Positions 1 to 5,609 of a DNA stretch of 15,762 nucleotides are shown here, one piece after another; position 1 is the stretch's first letter; each line of letters opens with the position of its first letter. The notes beneath the pieces were generated by a model. That model made no database searches. It was not told the DNA's origin and saw only the letters and a program-made list of their open reading frames with translations. The stretch covers positions 1-15,762 of the forward strand of contig JACPAP010000237.1 in assembly GCA_016180765.1 (NCBI GenBank). Direction: 5' to 3'. Source of the stretch: Gemmatimonadota bacterium (GTDB lineage Bacteria > Gemmatimonadota > Gemmatimonadetes > Gemmatimonadales > GWC2-71-9). Made by a program: the position numbers and the translations under genes.

Positions 1-1181
1 CCCGTGGCCACCGCGTCCAGACGCCCGTTGGCCAGCGCCGCGACCTTGCGGTTCAGCACCGCGCGCGACAGCGCCGGCTCGGTGAGCGAATAGCTGCCCG
101 CGCTGCCGCAGCAGAGGTCCGCCTCTCCGTGCGCCACCCGCCGGAGCCCGGGGATGGCGTCCAGGATCTTGAGGGGAGCGTCCGCCACCCGTTGGGCGTG
201 GAGCAGGTGGCAGGGCGGGTCGTAGGCAACCGTGAGCGGAAGCGGCGCTCCACGACGCGGGCCGGCGGAAGCCAGCGCCTCGGTGACGTCCACCACGCGA
301 GCGGTCCACGCCGCAATGGCCTCGGTGACGGCGGCGTCACCCGCCAGGAGGCGCGGGTATTCCTTGAGCATGGCGCCGCACCCGGCGCTGTTGACCACGA
401 TGGCCGCCTCCGGCGCCTGGCCGAAGGCGGCGACGTTGGCCCGCGCCAGCGCCACCGCCTGGTCGTGGAGCCCGGCGTGCGCGTGGAGCGCGCCGCAGCA
501 TCCCTGGTTCGGCACGTCCACCACCCGATATCCGTTGGCGCGCAGCGTGCGCTCCGTGGCTTGATGCACGTGGCCGAAGAGCCCGTCCATGATGCAGCCG
601 CGGAAAAGGGCCGCAGCGGGCGCAGGGGCCGCAGCGGCGGGAGGGGTCGCGAAAGACCGAAGGGCGCCGCCGGTTTTCTGCGGCCCCTGCGGCCCCTCCG
701 GCCTAGGTTCCCCCTGTGGCCGCTCCAGCCCCTCCGCTCGAGTCGCCGCCAGCATGCCGGCAAGAAACCCAATGCGCGAGCCGCCGGCCACTCGCGCGGC
801 CAGCGGACGCACCGCTCTCGCCAAGGCCATCAGCGGCTCGCGGAGCGCGGGCTCGGCCAGGACGCTCGCGGTGAGACGCGCGGAGAAGGGAACCGGTCGC
901 CGCGTCGCGATCAACCGGCGTGCCTCCTCCAGGGCCGGCCCGTAGCTCACACCCGACGGGCAAACGGGCTCGCAGCCGCGGCACCCGAGGCACCGATCCA
1001 GGTGGACCACCAGGCCTTGGTCGGCGGCGTCTAGCTCGCCGCGGGCCAGCGAGCGCATGAGCACGATCCGTCCCCGTGGGCTGTCGCTCTCGTCCCCCGT
1101 CACCAGGAAGGTGGGGCAACTCTGGAGGCAGAACCCGCAATGAACACAGGGGTCGAGGCCGGCGAAGGGCTGCGCCGTCAT
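1..1181 (-). CDS. glcF: Glycolate oxidase iron-sulfur subunit GlcF (partial, C-terminus off the left edge)
   Basis: GlcF is the electron-carrying subunit of glycolate dehydrogenase (GlcDEF), which oxidises glycolate to glyoxylate and passes electrons to the membrane quinone pool. The frame starts MTAQPFAGLDPCVHCGFC. It shows two 4Fe-4S ferredoxin motifs: CxxCxxCxxxCP at residues 12-23, and a second beginning RCLGCRGCEPVCP near residue 65. Two cysteine-rich (CCG) domains follow, with NQGCCGALHAHAG and LCCGSAGSYS. The 393 residues present stop at about ...VAT, so roughly 40-50 residues are missing compared with E. coli GlcF. The ATG at 1181-1179 overlaps the glcE stop as ATGA, which implies translational coupling. 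Between the ferredoxin and CCG domains (about residues 147-192) there is a Pro/Gly/Glu/Ala-rich linker encoded by a 9-bp inverted repeat array (608-740). It stays in frame and adds no stop codon. Confidence 0.93.
   Translation of the reverse strand, partial: MTAQPFAGLDPCVHCGFCLQSCPTFLVTGDESDSPRGRIVLMRSLARGELDAADQGLVVHLDRCLGCRGCEPVCPSGVSYGPALEEARRLIATRRPVPFSARLTASVLAEPALREPLMALARAVRPLAARVAGGSRIGFLAGMLAATRAEGLERPQGEPRPEGPQGPQKTGGALRSFATPPAAAAPAPAAALFRGCIMDGLFGHVHQATERTLRANGYRVVDVPNQGCCGALHAHAGLHDQAVALARANVAAFGQAPEAAIVVNSAGCGAMLKEYPRLLAGDAAVTEAIAAWTARVVDVTEALASAGPRRGAPLPLTVAYDPPCHLLHAQRVADAPLKILDAIPGLRRVAHGEADLCCGSAGSYSLTEPALSRAVLNRKVAALANGRLDAVAT
608..740. repeat. Inverted 9-bp repeat arrays inside glcF
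   Basis: The left arm, 608-634, is three 9-mers of the type GGGCCGCAG. The right arm, 678-740, is seven 9-mer positions beginning CTGCGGCCC, CTGCGGCCC, CTCCGGCCT and then decaying. The arms are reverse complements. The 43-bp middle contains two nested pairings: CGGCGG (635-640) with CCGCCG (667-672), and GGTC (645-648) with GACC (655-658). The 9-bp period equals three codons, so the array is read in frame as a low-complexity protein linker. The same unit and layout recur at 4280-4414. Confidence 0.8.
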
Positions 1182-2398
1182 CGCTCGTCGGCGATCGGTA
1201 CCACCAGGACGCCCGCCGGGTCGAAGGCGTCCTTGAGGGCACCGACGAGCTGGCCCACTCCTTCCCGATACGCACCGAAGTACCCGACCTGCGCGCGCAG
1301 CGCCCACGGAGCCCGCTCCAGGGTCAGCGGCATCTCGCGCGGGGCGGCCGCGTGGCGCAACAGGCGGATACGGTCCGCGGGGGCGTCGCCGGACCAGCGA
1401 AGCCCCCCGGCGCCCACGCCGGCCATGATCCAGTGCTCGTCGAGGTGGTGCAGCACCAGGTCGAGCGCGTCGTCCATCGCGGTGGCCAGCGCCCCCATCC
1501 GTAAGGTCACGGGGCTGGCGGTGGCCCCGGCCAGCGCGCGGCGCCAGAACCTGCCAGCCTCCACCGCTTCGAGGGGGGCCAGCGGGATCTGCGACGCGCC
1601 GCCCGCCGCCTGGGCGTCCGCCTCCACGGCTGGAGCCGAGCCGACGCACCGCACGGCCAGGGTCCAGCTGTCCCGCCCCGCGGCGAGCGGCGACAACACC
1701 TCGAGCGACGCGGGCGTGATGCCCGCCTCCAGCATCGCCCGCGCGGCGTCGAGCAGCGCGTCCCGCTCGCCCTCGCCGAGCAGCGTCAGATCGGCGCGCG
1801 GCACGGCGCGAAGACGCAGGTTGACGGACGTGACCACGCCGAAGCTGCCGAAGCTGCCAGTCGCGAGCTTGGTGAGATCATACCCCGCCACGTTCTTCAC
1901 CACCCGCCCGCCGGCCCGCACGATGCGTCCCTCCCCGGTCACCAGGGTCGCGCCCAACACGTGCTCGCGCACCGCGCCGAAACCGCTGCGCAGCGGTCCC
2001 GCCGTGCCCGTCGCTACGACGCTCCCGACGGAACGTCCTTCACCGGGAGGATCCGCGGCCACCCAGACGCCCTGGTCGGCGAGCGCCCGCTGCAAATCTC
2101 CCCAGGCCACTCCGGCTTCCACCGTCGCGACCAGGTCCGCCGCGTCCAATCGGGTGACGCGCGCCAGCGCCCGCGTCGTGAGCGCCAGGTCGGCGGGGGC
2201 GTCGGCCGGCACCCAGGAACCGCGCCCCTCGATCCGGACCCGCCAGCCCTCCGCCGCGGCCGCCTGCAACACCAGCGCAACGCCCTCCTCCGCCCGGGGC
2301 GCGACGCGCGGCATCCCGCTGGCGTCGGTGTCCACCACCGCGTCCGGTCCCAACATGGACCGGACCCGTCGCACGATGGTCAACCCTGTCCCAGCCAT
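1178..2398 (-). CDS. glcE: Glycolate oxidase FAD-binding subunit GlcE
   Basis: GlcE is the second flavoprotein-like subunit of the glycolate dehydrogenase complex and carries a PCMH-type FAD-binding domain. From the ATG at 2398 it is 406 aa (E. coli GlcE is about 350 aa). FAD_binding_4 features are visible: RIEGRGS near 55-61, GSVVATGTAGPLR near 125-137, and the GlcE hallmark VVKNVAGYDLTKL near 176-188. The end, FDPAGVLVVP, matches the family's usual FDPxGVxNPG closing segment. The open frame continues upstream to 2605, but that part is a shadow of the preceding small gene, so the 2398 start is preferred. It overlaps that gene by 19 nt. A GTG at 2374 and an ATG at 2356 are alternative starts. 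The stop overlaps the glcF start (ATGA). Confidence 0.9.
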   Translation of the reverse strand: MAGTGLTIVRRVRSMLGPDAVVDTDASGMPRVAPRAEEGVALVLQAAAAEGWRVRIEGRGSWVPADAPADLALTTRALARVTRLDAADLVATVEAGVAWGDLQRALADQGVWVAADPPGEGRSVGSVVATGTAGPLRSGFGAVREHVLGATLVTGEGRIVRAGGRVVKNVAGYDLTKLATGSFGSFGVVTSVNLRLRAVPRADLTLLGEGERDALLDAARAMLEAGITPASLEVLSPLAAGRDSWTLAVRCVGSAPAVEADAQAAGGASQIPLAPLEAVEAGRFWRRALAGATASPVTLRMGALATAMDDALDLVLHHLDEHWIMAGVGAGGLRWSGDAPADRIRLLRHAAAPREMPLTLERAPWALRAQVGYFGAYREGVGQLVGALKDAFDPAGVLVVPIADER

Positions 2399-2763
2399 GA
2401 TTCCAGCTGTGCCGTGGTTTCCTGCACGAAGGCCCGCGCCTCCAACACGTACGGCTCCGCCGCGTCCGTGGTCCAGGGACTGGTGAGCACGTCGCGCAAG
2501 TCCAGCACCGCGAGTGCGCCGAACCGGCCCGGGAACGCATCGCGCACCTTCCGCTGCATGTCGTTGGGAGCCATCCCGCGGTGCCAGGGCGGCTCGGCGA
2601 GCCAAACCCGTACCGTGGCCGCCGCCACCACCGCCGGGTACGCCGCCTGGAGCGCGCGACCCCCGTCCCCGTCCTGGAGCTGCCGCTCGGCCGCCTCCAC
2701 CCGACGCCGCGCGTCGGAGATCTGGTCCTCGAGCGCCGTCCGCCAGCGCGTGGGAACCGTCAT
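2380..2763 (-). CDS. Small helical protein of unknown function inside the glc operon (possible HEPN/UPF0332-like fold)
   Basis: This is a 127-aa protein that I do not recognise firmly. Its ATG at 2763-2761 overlaps the glcD stop as TGATG, with a GGAAG ribosome site just upstream. It also overlaps glcE by 19 nt, so it is made as part of the glcD-glcE-glcF unit. Residues 8-30 form a charged, probably coiled helix (ALEDQISDARRRVEAAERQL). Next comes a helix ALQAAYPAVVAAATVRVWL, then a conserved-looking His (WHRG, about 60-63), and finally a helix ending in ETTAQLESWL. The spacing of A-Y-A-A-A, H-x-G, L-R and a terminal amphipathic helix resembles HEPN/UPF0332 proteins, but the usual HEPN R-x4-H is not evident. 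There is no signal peptide or membrane segment. A role in assembly or regulation of glycolate oxidase is only an inference from position. Confidence 0.72.
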   Translation of the reverse strand: MTVPTRWRTALEDQISDARRRVEAAERQLQDGDGGRALQAAYPAVVAAATVRVWLAEPPWHRGMAPNDMQRKVRDAFPGRFGALAVLDLRDVLTSPWTTDAAEPYVLEARAFVQETTAQLESWLGQG

Positions 2764-4256
2764 CACGCTTCCACCCTCTCTATCTCCCTCCGTCGCTCCC
2801 CGTCTCGCACCGTCTCCCGCCGTCTCCCACTCAGCCCGGTCCATTCCCGGCACGCGTGCACCGGGACCACCTTCCCCGGATTCGCCAGTTCCGCGGGGTC
2901 GAACGCCCGACGTACCGCCCGCATCGCGGCGAGGGTGTCGGGGTCGAACACCAGCGGCATGTAGTGTACCTTGTCGCTCCCCACCCCGTGCTCGCCGGTG
3001 ATGGTCCCTCCGGCCGCGACGCACGCTTGCATGATCGCGGCGCTGGCGCGCTCCACCCGCGTCACCTCCTGGGGATCTCGCGCGTCGAAGCTGATGTTCG
3101 GATGCAGATTGCCGTCTCCCGCGTGGAACACGTTGCTCACCGTGACGCCGAACTCCGCGGCGATCGCTCCCACGCGGTCCAGGATGTCCGGCAGCGCGGT
3201 GCGGGGCACCACGGCGTCCTGCACCAGGAGATTCGGGCTCAGGCGCCCCAGGGCGCCGAAGGCTTTCTTCCGCCCCTGCCAGAGGCGCGCTCGCTCCCGC
3301 TCGTCGGCGGCCGCGCGCACGCCGCGCGCCCCATGGGCCCGAACCAGACGCTCGACCTCTGCGGCCTCTGCGGCCACTGCGGCCTCTGCGACCCCATCCA
3401 GCTCCACAATCAGCACCGCCGCCGCATCGGTAGGATAGCCCGCCGCATAGATGGAGTCTTCCACCACCCGCACGCAGTTCCGGTCCATCATCTCGAGCGC
3501 CGCAGGGACCAGCCCGGACGCGATGACGCCGGAGACCGCCTCGCTGGCTTGCCGGATGGAGGCGAAATCGGCCAGCAGGGTGCGGACCGCCCGCGGCAGG
3601 GGCACCAAGCGCACGGTGATCCGGGTGGCGATGCCGAAGGTTCCCTCGCTGCCCACGAAGACGCCGACCAGATCCGGCCCCCACGCTTCGCCGCCGGCCG
3701 AGCCCAGCACCAGGGACTTCCCGTCCGGAAGCACCACCTCCAGCTCCAGGACGTGACTCGACGTCACGCCGTACTTGAGGCAGTGCGGGCCGCCGGCGTT
3801 CTCCGCCACGTTGCCGCCGATGGTGCACGCCGTCTGGGATGACGGGTCAGGGGCATAGTGGAGGCCGTGGGGTCGCGTCGCTTCGGACAACCGGACGTTG
3901 ACCACGCCGGGCTCGACGGTGGCCCGGCGATTGGCCGGATCGATCGCCAGGATGCGGTTCAGTCGGGTGAGCGCCAGGACCACCTCGCCGCCGTCGCCCA
4001 CGGCGCCTCCCGATAGCCCGGTGCCGGCGCCGCGCGCCACGAACGGGATGCCCTGGTGCGCCAGCACCCGGACGGTGCGGATGAGCTCGTCCCTCGAGCC
4101 CGGCAGAATCACGGCTCCGGGACGGGTGTGCCGCGTGGGCAATCCGTCGCTGGCAAAGGTCTCCAGCTCGGCGGGCGCCTGCCGTACCCAGCGCGATCCC
4201 ACGATCGCGGCGATCGCATCCAGCGCTTGGCGGGCTACCGCGTCCCTCTTGAGCAT
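2763..4256 (-). CDS. glcD: Glycolate oxidase FAD-linked subunit GlcD
   Basis: GlcD is the catalytic flavoprotein of glycolate dehydrogenase (glycolate to glyoxylate). From the ATG at 4256 it is 497 aa, close to E. coli GlcD (499 aa). The PCMH FAD-binding domain shows GAGTGLSGGA (76-85) and DPSSQTACTIGGNVAENAGG (137-156). The C-terminal FAD-oxidase domain shows HAGDGNLHP (378-386) and GEHGVG (421-426), and the family end motif NPGKVVP lies near 459-465. Two parts look added. An Ala/Glu-rich segment (about 288-300) comes from a 9-bp repeat. A basic 32-aa tail after NPGKVVP comes partly from a 10-bp repeat. The open frame extends to 4361, but MLKRDAV is the natural start. No Shine-Dalgarno precedes it, and a -10 box lies 8 nt upstream, so the mRNA may be leaderless. 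The stop is coupled to the next gene. Confidence 0.94.
   Translation of the reverse strand: MLKRDAVARQALDAIAAIVGSRWVRQAPAELETFASDGLPTRHTRPGAVILPGSRDELIRTVRVLAHQGIPFVARGAGTGLSGGAVGDGGEVVLALTRLNRILAIDPANRRATVEPGVVNVRLSEATRPHGLHYAPDPSSQTACTIGGNVAENAGGPHCLKYGVTSSHVLELEVVLPDGKSLVLGSAGGEAWGPDLVGVFVGSEGTFGIATRITVRLVPLPRAVRTLLADFASIRQASEAVSGVIASGLVPAALEMMDRNCVRVVEDSIYAAGYPTDAAAVLIVELDGVAEAAVAAEAAEVERLVRAHGARGVRAAADERERARLWQGRKKAFGALGRLSPNLLVQDAVVPRTALPDILDRVGAIAAEFGVTVSNVFHAGDGNLHPNISFDARDPQEVTRVERASAAIMQACVAAGGTITGEHGVGSDKVHYMPLVFDPDTLAAMRAVRRAFDPAELANPGKVVPVHACREWTGLSGRRRETVRDGERRREIERVEA
2790..2829. repeat. Four tandem 10-bp units at the 3' end of glcD
   Basis: On the plus strand the units are CCGTCGCTCC, CCGTCTCGCA, CCGTCTCCCG and CCGTCTCCCA, contiguous with period 10. 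On the coding (minus) strand this is a purine-rich GGGAGACGG tract. Because 10 is not a multiple of 3, each unit is read in a different frame. It yields the Arg/Glu-rich GlcD tail beyond the normal family end. Confidence 0.75.
3356..3394. repeat. Four tandem 9-bp CTGCGGCCY units inside glcD
   Basis: In the register starting at 3359 the units read CTGCGGCCT, CTGCGGCCA, CTGCGGCCT and CTGCGACCC. This is the same unit as the right arms at 678-704 and 4388-4405. The array is in frame and encodes the EAA/VAA/EAA stretch of GlcD. There is no opposing arm nearby, so it is a direct array only. Confidence 0.75.
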
Positions 4257-4264
4257 GGTGCGGA

Positions 4265-4270
4265 AATATA
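4265..4270 (-). promoter_or_regulatory. Putative -10 box for a leaderless glcD transcript
   Basis: On the minus strand, TATATT is followed by 8 nt and then the glcD ATG, so transcription would start at or within a base or two of the start codon. It shares the wording TATATT(T)CCGC with the sigma-gene promoter at 5391. No convincing -35 is present, because the 9-bp repeat array occupies that position. No Shine-Dalgarno is seen, which fits leaderless translation. Confidence 0.5.
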
Positions 4271-4279
4271 TGTGCGGAA

Positions 4280-4414
4280 CGGCCGCGGGGGCCGCAGGAG
4301 CCGCAGACGTGGCAGAGGAATGGTCGGCAGCAAAAGCAAAAGCGGATGGCAACCTCGCCATCCGCCGGTGGTTCTCTGCCGCGGCCCCTGCGGCCGCTCC
4401 GGCCCCTTCGTCTA
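4280..4414. repeat. Inverted 9-bp repeat arrays between the sigma gene and glcD
   Basis: The left array, 4280-4315, is four 9-mers: CGGCCGCGG, GGGCCGCAG, GAGCCGCAG, ACGTGGCAG. The right array, 4379-4414, is CCGCGGCCC, CTGCGGCCG, CTCCGGCCC and a decayed unit covering the sigma-gene stop codon. Nested inside are GGCAGAG (4311-4317) pairing with CTCTGCC (4374-4380), and the terminator hairpin. This is the same architecture as 608-740, with a longer middle. Confidence 0.78.
4331..4365 (-). terminator. Intrinsic terminator downstream of the sigma gene
   Basis: In the minus-strand transcript, a perfect 9-bp stem GCGGATGGC / GCCATCCGC with loop GAGGTT is followed directly by TTTTGCTTTT. The hairpin begins about 47 nt after the sigma-gene stop and sits between that gene and the glcD promoter. 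It would separate the two transcription units. Confidence 0.82.
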
Positions 4415-5305
4415 CGCCGCGCCCCAGAATCCCTCTAACGCTTTCCCGTCCGGGCTTTCCCGCAGTTTTTCGAAAGCGCGCTCGCGGATCTGGCGGATGC
4501 GCTCGCGCGTGACGCCCATGAGGGCCCCGATCTTCTCGAGCGTCATCCCCTCCGAGCCTTCCTCCAGCCCGTAGTAGAGGTAGAGGATCTTCCGCTCGCG
4601 GGGGGTGAGGTACTTGCGGAACACGCGATCGATGAATTCGCGCATCAGGTTGCCGTCGGTCTTCTCCTCGATCTCACCGCCTTCCTGCCCGGCAAACCGC
4701 TCGCCCATGGTGGCGGCGTCCTTGTCCGACCGGTCAATGGGCGCGTCGAGGGACACTTCGGCCGCCGTCATGCGCCGCGCGCCGCGCACGTTCTCCACCG
4801 AGTCGTCCAGTGCCCGCGCGATCTCGTTGTCGGTGGGTTCGCGGCCCAGCTCCTGGGACAGATAGGTCTCGGTCCGGGCCATGCGGATCAGTTGGCTGTT
4901 CTGATTGAGCGGGATGCGTACGCTGCGGGTTTGCTCGGCCAGGGCCTTGAGGACCGCCTGGCGGACCCACCACACCGCATACGAGATGAACTTCACCCCC
5001 TGATCCGGATCGAACTTCTTGACCGCCTTGAGCAGCCCTTCGTTCCCGATCGCCACCAGTTCAGAGAGGTCCAGCCCGTGCCCCTGATACTTCTTCACGT
5101 AGGAAATGACGAACCGCAGATTCGCCGTCACCAGGCGCTCGGCCGCCCGCTGGTCCCCCCGGCGCGCCCGCCGCGCCAGTCGTCGCTCTTCGTGGGGATC
5201 TTTGATGAGGGGAAGCTTCTGGATGTCCTGGAGGTATTGGTCGAACGCGCCGGAGGCGCTGATGCGGAAGAAGGCCTTCGCTTTGGTGGCCCGGAGTTGC
5301 GTCAT
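4412..5305 (-). CDS. rpoD: RNA polymerase primary-type sigma factor (RpoD/SigA family, short form)
   Basis: This is a sigma-70 protein of 297 aa that directs RNA polymerase to promoters. Region 1.2 (FDQYLQDIQKLPLI) lies near 21-34. Region 2 spans about 52-125 and has NLRFVISYVKKY, DLSELVAIGNEGLLKAVKKF and the -10-contacting FISYAVWWVRQAV. Region 3 is near 130-205. The region 4 helix-turn-helix MTLEKIGALMGVTRERIRQI lies near 254-273. Region 1.1 is absent, as in the roughly 290-aa Bacteroidetes primary sigma, whose start (MRQLKITK) resembles MTQLRATK here. That resemblance and a GGGGAG ribosome site fix the start at 5305. The frame runs upstream to 5443 through the promoter and is not coding there. 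It has its own promoter and terminator. Whether it is the sole housekeeping sigma or a paralogue cannot be told from this window. Confidence 0.93.
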   Translation of the reverse strand: MTQLRATKAKAFFRISASGAFDQYLQDIQKLPLIKDPHEERRLARRARRGDQRAAERLVTANLRFVISYVKKYQGHGLDLSELVAIGNEGLLKAVKKFDPDQGVKFISYAVWWVRQAVLKALAEQTRSVRIPLNQNSQLIRMARTETYLSQELGREPTDNEIARALDDSVENVRGARRMTAAEVSLDAPIDRSDKDAATMGERFAGQEGGEIEEKTDGNLMREFIDRVFRKYLTPRERKILYLYYGLEEGSEGMTLEKIGALMGVTRERIRQIRERAFEKLRESPDGKALEGFWGAA

Positions 5306-5390
5306 TACACGCTCCCCAGTTGGGTTGGTACTGCACACCGGAAGGGAACCATCCGCAACCGCCAAATTGACTGGCGACGCGCGGGCGCGG

Positions 5391-5419
5391 AATATAGGAA
5401 ACGCTCCGAGGAGCGTCAA
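5391..5419 (-). promoter_or_regulatory. Sigma-70-type promoter of the sigma gene
   Basis: On the minus strand, the -35 TTGACG (5419-5414) and -10 TATATT (5396-5391) are separated by exactly 17 bp. An eight-T tract lies just upstream of the -35 and could act as an UP-like element. The predicted start is near 5384, giving a leader of about 80 nt. A small CGCCA/TGGCG stem (5360-5376) lies within the leader. Confidence 0.8.
5401..5416. promoter_or_regulatory. Perfect palindrome inside the sigma-gene promoter spacer (putative operator)
   Basis: The 16-bp palindrome (ACGCTCC, a 2-bp centre, GGAGCGT) fills most of the spacer and overlaps the last bases of the -35. A dimeric regulator bound here would block polymerase. 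No binding protein is known from the sequence. Confidence 0.55.
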
Positions 5420-5609
5420 GCAAAAAAAAGTTATCAACATCACAAATCGTTTATCACGAATCCATTGCGGCTTTTGTCCACGGAGCCATGGATCAAGCGG
5501 ATGATCGGCAATCAGGCGCAGATCGTTAACAACATGCTGTGTAACGAGTTCCGGATCGTGGAAATGTTGACGAATGTGCGGAAGTTGTTCAACGTGCTGT
5601 GGTTAACGC
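5420..5609. other. Gene-free AT-richer stretch with DnaA-box-like 9-mers between aroB and the sigma gene
   Basis: No credible gene is seen in either strand. Compared with the DnaA box TTATCCACA, TTATCAACA (5431-5439) has one mismatch. TTAACCACA on the minus strand (5606-5598) has one mismatch, and TTGTCCACG (5474-5482) has two. GTTAAC occurs at 5525-5530 and 5602-5607. A GTGAT motif repeats on the minus strand upstream of the poly-T tract. No terminator hairpin follows aroB. The role could be upstream control of the sigma gene or DnaA binding. Neither is proven. Confidence 0.4.

Noticed and set aside
608..740. CRISPR array
   Set aside because: Units are 9 bp, contiguous and inverted between arms, with no unique spacers of 30 bp or so.
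703..1275. Minus-strand open frame of about 190 codons overlapping glcF
   Set aside because: It is out of frame with the cysteine motifs of GlcF, which are unmistakable in the adjacent frame.
1140..2486. Long plus-strand open frame of about 448 codons opposite glcE
   Set aside because: It is a GC-rich antisense shadow with Ser/Arg/Pro-rich composition and no domain. The minus strand reads as GlcE throughout.
2399..2605. Upstream extension of glcE to 2605
   Set aside because: It lies within the small 127-aa gene and has shadow-type composition. The family homology begins after 2398.
5306..5443. N-terminal extension of the sigma factor that begins MMLITFFCLTLLGAFPIF and looks like a signal peptide
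   Set aside because: This stretch contains the -35, -10 and the palindrome. Related primary sigmas start at MxQLxxTK, and a GGGGAG site precedes the ATG at 5305.
5420..5609. Chromosomal replication origin
   Set aside because: Boxes are imperfect, and no dnaA, dnaN, parA or gidA-type neighbour is seen. Kept only as a low-confidence DnaA-box-like region.
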